Source: Burkholderiales bacterium
GTDB taxonomy: Bacteria; Pseudomonadota; Gammaproteobacteria; Burkholderiales; Casimicrobiaceae
Reading direction: 5' to 3'
Assembly: GCA_020852555.1 (NCBI GenBank)
Contig: JADZAQ010000171.1
Location: 1 to 57,198 of the forward strand
Length of the DNA: 57,198 bases
Each line of letters begins with the position of its first letter. The stretch's first letter is position 1. The translations under genes and the position numbers were made by a program. The notes below the pieces were generated by a model. The model was given only the letters and a program-made list of their open reading frames with translations, searched no databases and was not told the DNA's origin. This document shows, piece after piece, positions 16,880 through 25,070 of this stretch.

Positions 16880-18091
16880 TTATCCGGCGCCTGTCGGCCA
16901 AGCACGGTCGACGAGCGCCGCGATGGTGTGCGCGGTACCTGGCGCGTCGGTCAGCCCGAGATGGCCGTGACCGACCGCGGCGTACAGATTCGGGCAGCCC
17001 GGCACCGGGCCCACGAACGGTACCGAATCGGGCATGCAGGGGCGATGACCCATCCAGCGCCGTGCCGGCTCACCGAGCGAGGGCAAGGCCTCCTTGGCCG
17101 CCGCGGCCAGTACCGCCGCCCGCCGCCAATCGGGCGCGGCCTCCAGGCCGCCGATCTCCACCGTGCCGCCGACGCGCACCCCGCTCTCCATCGGTGCCAG
17201 GAAAGCCTTGCGATCGGTGAGCACCACCGTGCGCGCGATCGGCGCGTCGCCGGTGAACTCCACGTGATATCCACGCTGCGTTTCGAGCGGCAAGCGCAAA
17301 CCCAGCGGATCGAGCAGCCGGCGCGACCAGGCGCCGCCGGCGACCACCACGGCATCGCAGGCGATCGATCCGACCCCGGTGACGAGCGACCATGCGGAGC
17401 CCGTCGCGACGACCCGCGTCACGGTCGCGCGCCGGACCTCGCCGCCGCGTCGGACGAAATTCGCCACGATCGCCTGCACGTAACGCAATGGATTGCGAAC
17501 CGTCGCGTGGTCCGGCAGATACATGGCCGCGGTGTAGCCGGAACCGACCGCCGGTTCGAGGGCGAGAATCCGTTCGCGATCCAGTTCCTCCGCGACGAAG
17601 CCATACTGCGCGCGAACCTTCCACGCCCACGCATCCGCGGCGAGCGCACGGTGGTCGCGATACAGATGGAGATGGCCGCGCTCGAGGATGAGTTCGGGTA
17701 CCTGCGCATCGTCGGCCAGCGCGCGGTGCAAGGCGACGGCGTCGGCGTGCAGGCGAAAGAGCGTGGCCGCGGTCCGCGCCATCGTCGCCGGATTCGCGGC
17801 GGCCGCGAAGCGTGCCAGCCAGGGCAGCGCTCGCGGCAGATAGGGCAAGCGGACCCGCAGCGGGCTCGTGGGATCGGCGAGCATGCGCGGCACGCTCGCG
17901 AGCACTCCAGGCGCAGCCAGCGGCACGACCGATCCGGGACTGATCGCTCCCGAGTTGCCGAAGCTGCAACCCTGCCCGGGCTCGTCGCGGTCGACGAGCA
18001 CCACGCGACGCCCCCGCTTGCCGAGTTCGTGCGCGAGCGCGGCGCCGACGATGCCGGCCCCGACGACGCCGATGATCCGAGCGGCCGTCAC
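16880..18091 (-). CDS. dadA: FAD-dependent D-amino-acid dehydrogenase (DadA family)
   Basis: A 403-residue flavoprotein with the N-terminal FAD Rossmann motif GVVGAGIVGAALAHEL, VLVDRDEPGQGCSFGNSG and the C-terminal GxxGCPNLYAAVGHGHLGLT typical of DadA. These enzymes oxidise D-amino acids to 2-oxoacids and ammonia, passing electrons to the respiratory chain. The Bug-type binding protein gene is upstream on the same strand, 33 bases away, and a dipeptidase homologue and an amidase are divergently encoded, so the locus probably degrades a D-amino-acid derivative. Other amine oxidases of the DAO family are possible. It is not the alanine-racemase-linked dadAX arrangement. Confidence 0.85.
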   Translation of the reverse strand: MTAARIIGVVGAGIVGAALAHELGKRGRRVVLVDRDEPGQGCSFGNSGAISPGSVVPLAAPGVLASVPRMLADPTSPLRVRLPYLPRALPWLARFAAAANPATMARTAATLFRLHADAVALHRALADDAQVPELILERGHLHLYRDHRALAADAWAWKVRAQYGFVAEELDRERILALEPAVGSGYTAAMYLPDHATVRNPLRYVQAIVANFVRRGGEVRRATVTRVVATGSAWSLVTGVGSIACDAVVVAGGAWSRRLLDPLGLRLPLETQRGYHVEFTGDAPIARTVVLTDRKAFLAPMESGVRVGGTVEIGGLEAAPDWRRAAVLAAAAKEALPSLGEPARRWMGHRPCMPDSVPFVGPVPGCPNLYAAVGHGHLGLTDAPGTAHTIAALVDRAWPTGAG

Positions 18092-18124
18092 GGGCGCTCC
18101 AGACGCATGCCGACGCCCGCTCCC

Positions 18125-19129
18125 CTATTCCGGCTTGATGCCGACCTTGGCGGCGAGGTCGCGCCATTTCGCCACCTCGCGCTGAATGAAGGCGCCGAAC
18201 TCGTCGGAGGTGTTGCCGCCGGGAATGATGTTCTTGTCCTCGAACGACTTGCGCACGTCGGGTGCCGTCAGTGCGGCGACGAGGTCGGCGTGGATCCGGT
18301 CGATGATCGGCTTCGGTGTCTTCGCGGGCGCGAGGAGACCGAACCAGGTCCCGCCGACGAATCCCGGCAACCCTTGCTCGCTCATCGTCGCCACCTCGGG
18401 CGCCGAGGCGACTCGCTCCGGGGTCGCGACCGCGATCGCCTTGAGCTTGCCCGCCTTGAGGTGCCCGCCGGTGGCGGCGTACGTGTCGAACGTGTACTGC
18501 ACCTGTCCACCCATGAGATCCGTGATCGACGGGCCGCTGCCCTTGTAGGGGATGTGCGTGGTGTCGATGCCCGCCGTCGCCTTGAAGAGCTCGCCGACCA
18601 GGTGGTTCGACGTGTTGTTGCCGTAGGAAGAGTAGTTCACCTTGCCGGGATTGGCCTTGGCATAGGCGATGAGCTCGGGCAGCGCATTGGGGGCGAAACC
18701 CGGGTAGGCGACGAGGAAGAACGGGACCGTGCCCACCAGCGTGATCGGGGTGAGATCCTTTACCGGATCGTAGGCGAGCCCCTTCATCGTCGTCGGTGCG
18801 ATGGAGACTTCGGGTGATGCCGCGAACAGCAGCGTATATCCGTCGGGCTCGGCGCGCACCACCGACAGCGCGCCGATGGTGCCGCCTGCGCCACCGCGAT
18901 TCTCCACGACGAACTGTTGTCCGGTCGTCTTGCCGAGTTTCTCGGCGACGATGCGCGCGGCGATGTCGGTGCTGCCGCCGGGGGGATAGGCCACCACGAT
19001 CTTGACCGGCTTGGTCGGCCATGCCGGAGACTGGGCGTACGAACCCGATGCGGTGAGGACGCATGCGCCGAGCACGACCAGGATGGCGCGGCGCGAGCGG
19101 GCGGAGCAGGATTGGGCTGGTGTCGACAT
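18125..19129 (-). CDS. Bug-type periplasmic binding protein of the tripartite tricarboxylate transporter family
   Basis: A 334-residue secreted protein: basic start, hydrophobic core ILVVLGACVLTASGSYA and likely cleavage before QSPAWP. The mature part shows the Bug signature: WPTKPVKIVVAYPPGGSTDIAARIVAEKL, the VENRGGAGGTIGA loop, and YSSYGNNTSNHLVGELFK. Bug proteins bind carboxylates, amino acids or amides for TctAB-type importers or sensing. No TctA or TctB membrane gene is nearby, which is usual for the many orphan Bug proteins of Burkholderiales. The ligand is probably the compound broken down by the adjacent dehydrogenase, dipeptidase homologue and amidase. Confidence 0.92.
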   Translation of the reverse strand: MSTPAQSCSARSRRAILVVLGACVLTASGSYAQSPAWPTKPVKIVVAYPPGGSTDIAARIVAEKLGKTTGQQFVVENRGGAGGTIGALSVVRAEPDGYTLLFAASPEVSIAPTTMKGLAYDPVKDLTPITLVGTVPFFLVAYPGFAPNALPELIAYAKANPGKVNYSSYGNNTSNHLVGELFKATAGIDTTHIPYKGSGPSITDLMGGQVQYTFDTYAATGGHLKAGKLKAIAVATPERVASAPEVATMSEQGLPGFVGGTWFGLLAPAKTPKPIIDRIHADLVAALTAPDVRKSFEDKNIIPGGNTSDEFGAFIQREVAKWRDLAAKVGIKPE

Positions 19130-19274
19130 GCGAGGCTCCCGGGCAGTGTGGCACGGCGGCGATGGGTAGGTGATACACGGTACGGGGCGCTGCGCGCCGC
19201 CGCTGGCCGCGCATCACCGGCGCGCTCGCCGGCGCGCTCGCCGGCTCTTGGCGAGCGGCGACTGTAAGCCGTAT

Positions 19275-19314
19275 CATATCGAGTTGCAATATGCCATATC
19301 GCATTGCAATACTC
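19275..19314 (+). promoter_or_regulatory. Two tandem 20-bp repeats, candidate operator
   Basis: CATATCGAGTTGCAATATGC is followed immediately by CATATCGCATTGCAATACTC (16 of 20 bases identical). The first copy is itself a near-palindrome, CATATCG-N5-CAATATG. It is an AT-rich island between the divergent Bug-protein and dipeptidase genes. The IclR-family gene at the end of the rightward operon is the obvious candidate ligand. Spacing of two helical turns would place two dimers on one DNA face. Confidence 0.55.
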
Positions 19315-19349
19315 AGACGAAGTATCCAGCGTGCCGCAAGAGGAGTCGC

Positions 19350-20357
19350 ATGAGCGTCAGTCCCGCGTCGCCCCCGCCCGTCATCGACGGCCTCGTATAC
19401 CTCAGCGATGGTGATCCCGCGCCGTTGCGCGACGGTGGCGTCACCGCGGCCAACATCACGGTCACCGACATGTTCTGGGACATGGAGCGCACCTTCGAGG
19501 CGCTGGGCGAATGGCAGCGCCGCGTGGCCGCGCCGGGATCGGGCTGGCGCCTCGTGCGCAGCGCGACCGACATCGTGACCGCGCAAGCCGAGGGGACCAC
19601 CGGCCTCATCATGGGCTGGCAGAGCATCGAACCCTTCGGATCGCGTCTCGAGCGGGTGGCGGCATTCCACGCGATGGGCCTGCGCATGGCGCAACTCACG
19701 TACAACGAGGCGAGTCTCGCCGGTGACGGCTGCCTCGAAGAGCGCGGCGCCGGGCTGACCCGCTTCGGACGCCGGCTCGTGGCCGAGATGAACCGCGTCG
19801 GCATCGGCATCGATTTGTCGCATTGCGGCGACCGTACCGCGTTGGAAGCCGCCCGCGCCTCGACCCGGCCGGTGTTCCTCACGCACGCGAATGCGAAGGC
19901 GGTCGATGCTCGCGTGCGCAACAAGCTCGACGAGACGATTCTCGCCGTCGCCGCGACCGGTGGCGTCATCGGGGTATCGATCCACGGCTTCATGAACTGG
20001 GACGGTACACCGGAGCACCCGCCATCGCTCGCCAACTTCGTGCGTCACGCCCGGCACGTCGCCGATCTCGTCGGAGTCGATCACCTCGGAATCGGCACCG
20101 ACTTCTCGGCGCTGCGTGATGACGCCACCGCGCAGCGCGTGCTCGACATGTCGAAGAACTCGTATCCCGAAACCGGCGGCATCTTCGCCGCCGCCTTCGG
20201 CAACGCGTCGGCGGGACGCTATCCACCCGAGACGCCCACCCCGCGCCAGTTCCCGCGAATCCTGCAGGCGTTGCGCGATGGTGGTTTCAGTGCCGACGAA
20301 GTCGGCGCGATCGGTGGCGGCAATTTCCTGCGCGCCTTTCGCGAGGTGTGGGGATGA
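19350..20357 (+). CDS. M19 (renal dipeptidase) family protein, atypical metal site
   Basis: A 335-residue TIM-barrel protein of the membrane dipeptidase family, recognised by GIGIDLSHCG (His158), VFLTHANA (His179), RNKLDETILAVAATGGVIGVS and HLGIGTDFS. The usual first metal motif HxD is absent: the N-terminus reads VIDGLVYLSDG, and the bridging glutamate position reads Gln91. This matches a subfamily I recall next to Bug and DadA-like genes in betaproteobacteria, so its substrate is likely not an ordinary dipeptide. AGAGGAG lies before the ATG chosen. It is the first gene of a rightward operon with the amidase and IclR genes. Confidence 0.82.
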   Translation: MSVSPASPPPVIDGLVYLSDGDPAPLRDGGVTAANITVTDMFWDMERTFEALGEWQRRVAAPGSGWRLVRSATDIVTAQAEGTTGLIMGWQSIEPFGSRLERVAAFHAMGLRMAQLTYNEASLAGDGCLEERGAGLTRFGRRLVAEMNRVGIGIDLSHCGDRTALEAARASTRPVFLTHANAKAVDARVRNKLDETILAVAATGGVIGVSIHGFMNWDGTPEHPPSLANFVRHARHVADLVGVDHLGIGTDFSALRDDATAQRVLDMSKNSYPETGGIFAAAFGNASAGRYPPETPTPRQFPRILQALRDGGFSADEVGAIGGGNFLRAFREVWG

Positions 20358-20379
20358 TGCGCCACGCGAGGAGGTCATC

Positions 20380-21252
20380 GTGACGACGCGTCGGCTGGTG
20401 GTCGCCGCGGCGCAGACCGGCCCGGTCGCGCAGCCCGGCGATCCCGCCATCGCCGAAGCGGCGCACGCGATGCTCGACGAGGCCGCACGCCGCGGCGTCC
20501 AGCTCCTGACCTTCAGCGAACTCTTCCTCGCACCGTTCTTCCCGAACCGCCTCGAGGAGAATTTCCGACGATTCTTCATGCGCGAGGACGACCCTGTCCT
20601 GGAGGCGCTCCGGGCGCGGGCGCGAGCGGCGGGAATCGCCCTCGTGCTGCCGTTCGCGGAGTTCACGGGTGCCGGCCACTTCAACAGCGCGCTCGTGCAG
20701 GACGCCGATGGCCGCATCGCCGGGCGCTACCGCAAGACGCATATTCCGGCCTACTTTCCCGACGACCGGGCCGGCGGGACGGGGAGCTACGAAAAGTTCT
20801 ATTTCACGCCCGGCGACGCGCTGCCGGTTTTCACGGTCGCCGGCGTCCGCGTCGGTGTGCAGATCTGCAACGATCGCCTGTACCCTGAAGGATCACGCGC
20901 GCTCGCCCTCGCCGGCGCCGAGATCATCGTCATGCCGATCTGTTATTCCACGTACAGCGACCCCGCGCACCGGGCGTCGATCTGGGAGGTGCCGCTGCGC
21001 GCGCGCGCTTTCGAGAACGGCGTGTTCGCGCTCGCCTGCAATCGGGTGGGTGTCGAAGGGCCACGCCACCATCTCGGCCGCAGCATGATCGTGGATCCGC
21101 GCGGAAGCATCGTCGCGGAGGCGGGAACGCAGGCGCCCGAACTCCTGGTGGCGACGATCGACGTCGCCGACGTCAGCGTGGCGCGCGCGAAATTTCCGTG
21201 GTGGCGCGACCGGCGTCCCGATTTGTATGGCCCGCTCGTCCACGCGGGTTGA
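20380..21252 (+). CDS. Nitrilase-superfamily carbon-nitrogen hydrolase (N-carbamoyl amidase type)
   Basis: A 290-residue protein with the complete Glu-Lys-Cys triad: Glu47 (TFSELFL), Lys119 (YRKTHIP) and Cys163 (VQICNDRLYPE). The length and the KTHIPAYFPDD segment resemble N-carbamoyl-D-amino-acid hydrolases and N-carbamoylputrescine amidases. I chose the GTG preceded by GAGGAGGT. It follows the dipeptidase gene by 22 bases. Together with the D-amino-acid dehydrogenase, release of a D-amino acid from its N-carbamoyl or amide form is a sensible but unproven role. Confidence 0.85.
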   Translation: MTTRRLVVAAAQTGPVAQPGDPAIAEAAHAMLDEAARRGVQLLTFSELFLAPFFPNRLEENFRRFFMREDDPVLEALRARARAAGIALVLPFAEFTGAGHFNSALVQDADGRIAGRYRKTHIPAYFPDDRAGGTGSYEKFYFTPGDALPVFTVAGVRVGVQICNDRLYPEGSRALALAGAEIIVMPICYSTYSDPAHRASIWEVPLRARAFENGVFALACNRVGVEGPRHHLGRSMIVDPRGSIVAEAGTQAPELLVATIDVADVSVARAKFPWWRDRRPDLYGPLVHAG

Positions 21253-21256
21253 GCCG

Positions 21257-22066
21257 ATGGTGCCCGGGCGACGCCGGGCGAGTGTGCTGCGCCCGGACGC
21301 CGGCCACCCGCTTTTCGTGGGCTCGATCGCCAAGTGCTTTACCGTTCTCGAGGCGCTCAACGCCGCCGCCCGGCCGGTCGCGCTCACCGAACTCGCCGCG
21401 CTCGCGCGGCTCGAGCGCAGTGCGGTGCAGCGCATCACGCACACGCTGTCGACGCTCGGCTACCTGCGCCAGCACGCGCACACGCGCGCGTTCTCGATCG
21501 CCGGCCGCATGCTCGACTTCGGCCATACCGTGCTCGCCACCGATCCCGTGCGCGCGGCCGCGTACGCGCACCTCGCGCAGCTCAATGCGGTGACCGGCGA
21601 AACGGTGAACCTCATGGAACTCGAGGGACACGACATCGTCTACGTCGCCCGCTTTCCGAGCGTCCACGCGGTCAGCGTCGACCTGCACGTGGGATCGCGG
21701 TTGCCGGCCTTCTGCACGGCAGCGGGTCGCGCGATCCTCGCCCGTCTGCCCGAGGCCGACGCGCGCGCACGCCTGGCTGCCGCGCCACGCAAGGCGATGA
21801 CCGCACGGACGGTGACCAACCTCGCCGGCCTCGCCGGAGTGCTGGCCGAGGTACGCAACTGCGGTTACGCGCTCAACGATCAGGAAGCATTCGTGGGCGA
21901 CATCTCGATCGCGGCGGCGCTCGTCGACCGCAGCGGTGCCGTGATGGGCGCGATCAACATCGCGGTTCCTTCGCCCCGCTGGTCGGTCGACGAGGTGCGG
22001 CGCCAGCTCGCACCGCAGGTCGTCGCCACGGCGCGAGCGATCGGCGCGGAGCTGGGCGCGCTGTAG
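21257..22066 (+). CDS. IclR family transcriptional regulator
   Basis: A 269-residue regulator. The winged helix-turn-helix occupies about residues 15-80 (IAKCFTVLEALNAAARPVALTELAALARLERSAVQRITHTLSTLGYL) and the IclR effector domain about 90-269, with VGSRLPAFCTAAGRAILA and the terminal AAALVDRSGAVMGAINIAVPSPRWS. It is four bases downstream of the amidase, so it is the last gene of that operon and probably controls it and the divergent Bug/DadA arm through the 20-bp repeats near 19.3 kb. The effector is probably a substrate or product of the pathway. Confidence 0.9.
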   Translation: MVPGRRRASVLRPDAGHPLFVGSIAKCFTVLEALNAAARPVALTELAALARLERSAVQRITHTLSTLGYLRQHAHTRAFSIAGRMLDFGHTVLATDPVRAAAYAHLAQLNAVTGETVNLMELEGHDIVYVARFPSVHAVSVDLHVGSRLPAFCTAAGRAILARLPEADARARLAAAPRKAMTARTVTNLAGLAGVLAEVRNCGYALNDQEAFVGDISIAAALVDRSGAVMGAINIAVPSPRWSVDEVRRQLAPQVVATARAIGAELGAL

Positions 22067-22095
22067 TCCGTTGCCGCACCGCCCATAGCGAAGCG

Positions 22096-22117
22096 TGCCG
22101 CTCGGGCTTCAGCGGCA
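22096..22117. terminator. Hairpin between convergent IclR and pilin genes
   Basis: TGCCGCT and AGCGGCA form a seven-pair stem with an eight-base loop, overlapping the stop codon of the leftward pilin gene and 30 bases after the IclR stop. It lacks a T-tract, so at best it is a weak bidirectional terminator. Confidence 0.3.
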
Positions 22118-22633
22118 ATTCACCGGCAGCACGGCGGGCGCCACGTTGGTGCGATCGTCGCCGCGCACGGTCATCCCACTCGGGGATGCGGCACCCGCGC
22201 ATACCCAGGCCACCGGCACCATCGGTGTGTCCTCGACGACAGCGGGCCGGAAACTCAGGATCTTGCCGGCGAGCGCGCCGCTCGCCTTGTTGCCGAACTC
22301 GACGTCGATCACACCGTCGCGCACGACGATCGAGCGCACGTAGTTGCCGACGAGCTTGTCGGGTGCGGGCAGACCCGCATCGTGATTGGTGGCGGGCATG
22401 GTGCCGCTGCCGGCCCAGTAGGCGGCGACCTTCTTGCGCGCCGTGTCGATGAGCGGACCCGATTCGACCACCTGATCGCGGACGAGGCCGTTGTACAGAC
22501 CCGGCATGGCCAGCGTCGCGAGGATCCCGACGATCGCCAGCGCAATCAGGATCTCCATGAGCGAGAAGCCGCCGTCCCGGGGTCGCCAGGATGCGGGTCC
22601 GGGCGCCCCGGAGTCCGCCGCCAGGTCGCTCAT
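22109..22633 (-). CDS. Type IV pilin-like protein with prepilin cleavage motif
   Basis: A 174-residue protein with a class III signal: a hydrophilic 22-residue leader, cleavage site DGG|FSLME with the key Glu at mature position 5, then the hydrophobic helix ILIALAIVGILATLAMPGLY. The C-terminal part (about 60-174) is not a standard major pilin and contains two cysteines (WVCAG and the final NCR) that could form the pilin disulfide loop. It may be a minor pilin or pseudopilin. Its ATG overlaps the stop of the DUF3750 gene, so the two are translationally coupled. No other pilus genes are in the window. Confidence 0.85.
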   Translation of the reverse strand: MSDLAADSGAPGPASWRPRDGGFSLMEILIALAIVGILATLAMPGLYNGLVRDQVVESGPLIDTARKKVAAYWAGSGTMPATNHDAGLPAPDKLVGNYVRSIVVRDGVIDVEFGNKASGALAGKILSFRPAVVEDTPMVPVAWVCAGAASPSGMTVRGDDRTNVAPAVLPVNCR

Positions 22634-23421
22634 CCGTCGCCGGGCACGCGGCCGATTCCCGGCAGCTTGAGCGCCGGGTGGCGAACGTCGAAGCCGGTCA
22701 CGAGACCGAGCAGGTTGATCTCGAGCCCCTCGTCCCACGCCACGGTGATGCCGACCAGGCCGTAGAGCGAGACCGCGATCCCGGTGTGACTCGGCGAAGG
22801 CCCGACCAGGTGGGCGAGCGAGACGTAATCCTTGCCGATGGCGATCGATGGCATCACGAGCCGCAATTCGGGAATGGAGCGACCGAGGTAGGCGACGAAG
22901 GTATTGCTGTTGGGACCGGGCCATACGCGGTACGTTGCGGGATACGGATACGCCGCCACCACGGCATCGAGCCGCGCGATCACCGCCTGCGCCGCTTCGC
23001 CGCGCACGTCGCGCAGGAGGCGCGGCGGCGCCCCGAACCACTCGGCGTCGGGCGCACGCTGACTCGATACCGATACCACCGAGCGCCCATCCCCACCACG
23101 CCAGCCGATGACCTCGTAGCGCGTGTAACGATCCGCGCCGGCGGGCTTGACCGCGACCCAGGTGTGATCGGCAAACGCGCCGCGCCAGGCGAAGGCGCGA
23201 CTCGCGTAGACCTGGACGATGGCCTCGGGATGCGCAGCCGGATCGGGGGCGAGCCCTGCCGAGCGGTGCGTCGCCGTGCGCCAGTCCCCGTGCAGCGACG
23301 CCTTGCCGACGGCAAGTGCCAGGAGCGGCCCGGCGAGGAGCAAGACGAGCCCGGCGACAAGCCAAAGCGTCATGCGGCCGATCCGCTGCGCTGGCGACGA
23401 GAGTACCGACATAGGGAGCAC
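22630..23421 (-). CDS. DUF3750 domain-containing membrane-anchored protein
   Basis: A 263-residue protein with one N-terminal membrane segment (MTLWLVAGLVLLLAGPLLALAV). The rest fits DUF3750: HTWVAVKPAGADRYTRYEVIGW, then YRVWPGPNSNTFVAYLGR and a C-terminal region with several short hydrophobic stretches. Function of the family is unknown; the conserved His, Asn and aromatic residues suggest a papain-like or NlpC-like fold, which is speculation. Start codons ten and seven residues ahead of the membrane segment are both possible. It is the first gene of a two-gene unit with the pilin. Confidence 0.75.
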   Translation of the reverse strand: MLPMSVLSSPAQRIGRMTLWLVAGLVLLLAGPLLALAVGKASLHGDWRTATHRSAGLAPDPAAHPEAIVQVYASRAFAWRGAFADHTWVAVKPAGADRYTRYEVIGWRGGDGRSVVSVSSQRAPDAEWFGAPPRLLRDVRGEAAQAVIARLDAVVAAYPYPATYRVWPGPNSNTFVAYLGRSIPELRLVMPSIAIGKDYVSLAHLVGPSPSHTGIAVSLYGLVGITVAWDEGLEINLLGLVTGFDVRHPALKLPGIGRVPGDG

Positions 23422-23475
23422 CGACCGCGAAGTCCAAGGAGAGTTCTGATCTGCTGGCGACTATCATAGACGGTC

Positions 23476-24801
23476 ATGGTCCATTCACCGCTTTCGCCCG
23501 GGCCCGCGGCGCCAGTCGTCGCGGCACGGCCGGTCGTCTGGCTCGTCGCCGGCGTACGCACGCCGTTCGCACGCGCCGGCGGTCCGCTGGCGCGGCTCGA
23601 TGCGATCGACCTCGCGGTGCCGGTGGTGCGGCATATGCTCGCCACGCTGACCGGCGGGGCTCCGGACTTCTTCGTCTGGGGTGCCGTCATGCCCAATCTC
23701 ACGTGGAACAACCTCGCGCGCGAGGTCCTGCTCGATGCCGGCGCACCGGCGACGATCCCAGCGTTCTCGACGACGATGGCCTGCTCGACCAGCATGATCG
23801 GCGCGCTCGAGGCCGCCGGCATGCTCGACGAGCACACGCGTACGCTGGCGCTCGTCGGCGGGAGCGAGAGTCTGTCGCAGGTTCCGATCGGACTGGTGCA
23901 ACCGCTCGCGGACTGGCTGCGCGCCCTGCGTGCGGCCCGCGGTGTCCGCGCCAAGTTGGCCCAACTCGCGCGGCTGTCACCCCGCGACGTCCGGCTCTTC
24001 ATCCCGGTGGTCGCCAACCGCACGACCGGCAAGAGCATGGGCGAGCACATGGAGATCACCGCGAAGGAGTGGCGAATCGACCGCGCGGCGCAGGATGCCG
24101 TCGCCCTTGCGAGTCACGAGCGTGCCGTGGCGGCGTGGGAGCGCGGCTTCTTCGCCGGTCTGGTGATCCCCGTCGGCGACATTGGCCGTGACACGCTGCC
24201 CCGGCGCGACACTTCGCTCGCCCGGCTCGCGGCCCTCGCGCCAGTGTTCGATCGGACGAGCGGCGCGGGGACGCTCACCGCCGGCAACTCGTCGCCGCTC
24301 ACCGATGGCGCCGCCGGCATCTGGATCGCAACGACGCCGGGGCTTGCCCGCCTGCCCGAGAGCCTGCCACGAGTGCGGCTCGTCGATTGGGAGATCGCGG
24401 CAGTCGACTTCCGCACCGAGGGACTGCTCATGGCGCCGGCGTACGCGATCCCGCGTCTGCTCGCACGCCATGGGCTCACCTATGCGGACATCGACCTGTG
24501 GGAGATCCACGAGGCGTTCGCGGCGCAGGTCGCCGCCCACGTCGCCGCGCTCACCAGCGAGGCGTTCCTGCGCGAGCGGGTGGGGGTGACGACGACATTC
24601 GGCGCCTTTCCGACCGAGCGCGTGAACCCGAACGGCGGCAGCGTCGCGCTCGGCCATCCCTTCGGCGCGACCGGCGCACGGATTCTGTCGCAGGCGGTCC
24701 AGGAACTCGCCACGCGCCCGGCGGGCACGCGCGCGATCGTCAGCATCTGCGCCGACGGTGGCTTGGGGACGGTGGCGCTGTTGGAAGCCGGGGGCACGTG
24801 A
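23476..24801 (+). CDS. Thiolase family acetyl-CoA acyltransferase
   Basis: A 441-residue thiolase. Nucleophile Cys103 lies in STTMACSTSM, the oxyanion segment is EIHEAFAAQ, and the catalytic His lies in GGSVALGHPFGATGAR. The second active-site Cys motif, usually CxGGGxG, reads SICADGGLG. An insertion and the long central region resemble FadI-type long-chain 3-ketoacyl-CoA thiolases. It would cleave 3-ketoacyl-CoA in beta-oxidation or run in the condensing direction. No partner hydratase/dehydrogenase gene is adjacent. A TATCAT hexamer only eight bases before the ATG hints at a nearly leaderless transcript. Confidence 0.88.
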   Translation: MVHSPLSPGPAAPVVAARPVVWLVAGVRTPFARAGGPLARLDAIDLAVPVVRHMLATLTGGAPDFFVWGAVMPNLTWNNLAREVLLDAGAPATIPAFSTTMACSTSMIGALEAAGMLDEHTRTLALVGGSESLSQVPIGLVQPLADWLRALRAARGVRAKLAQLARLSPRDVRLFIPVVANRTTGKSMGEHMEITAKEWRIDRAAQDAVALASHERAVAAWERGFFAGLVIPVGDIGRDTLPRRDTSLARLAALAPVFDRTSGAGTLTAGNSSPLTDGAAGIWIATTPGLARLPESLPRVRLVDWEIAAVDFRTEGLLMAPAYAIPRLLARHGLTYADIDLWEIHEAFAAQVAAHVAALTSEAFLRERVGVTTTFGAFPTERVNPNGGSVALGHPFGATGARILSQAVQELATRPAGTRAIVSICADGGLGTVALLEAGGT

Positions 24802-24802
24802 C

Positions 24803-24837
24803 GCCAACCGACCGCGCAGCGGCAGCGGTGGGTTGGC
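24803..24837 (+). terminator. Hairpin directly after the thiolase stop codon
   Basis: GCCAACC pairs with GGTTGGC, and inside it ACCGC pairs with GCGGT, giving 12 base pairs with one mismatch and a nine-base loop. It starts two bases after the stop codon. No T-tract follows, so it may act in mRNA stability more than in termination. Confidence 0.45.
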
Positions 24838-24844
24838 ACGCATA

Positions 24845-24887
24845 GCGAGAACCAACCGCCCGGCGGCGCGCGGCGAAAACCAACCGC
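24845..24887 (+). repeat. Short direct repeats in the thiolase-TonB gap
   Basis: The 15-base unit GCGAGAACCAACCGC recurs 28 bases later as GCGAAAACCAACCGC. Both share the CCAACC core of the preceding hairpin. The rest of this 269-base convergent gap (24802-25070) shows no gene or other recognisable element. Confidence 0.5.
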
Positions 24888-25070
24888 GCTGGGGCAGCGG
24901 GCCGTGACGCTCTCCGCGGGCCCATGCCCGCTTCGTGCGCCCCGCCCCGCTGGTCGACGCAGCAACGCGGATCGAAACGAAGAGCGTCCACCACGACAAT
25001 TGCGATTTGCGTTCTTCTCCACGCACCACATCACTGCATCAAGGCGACGGTGGGGGCGCACGAAGCGCGC

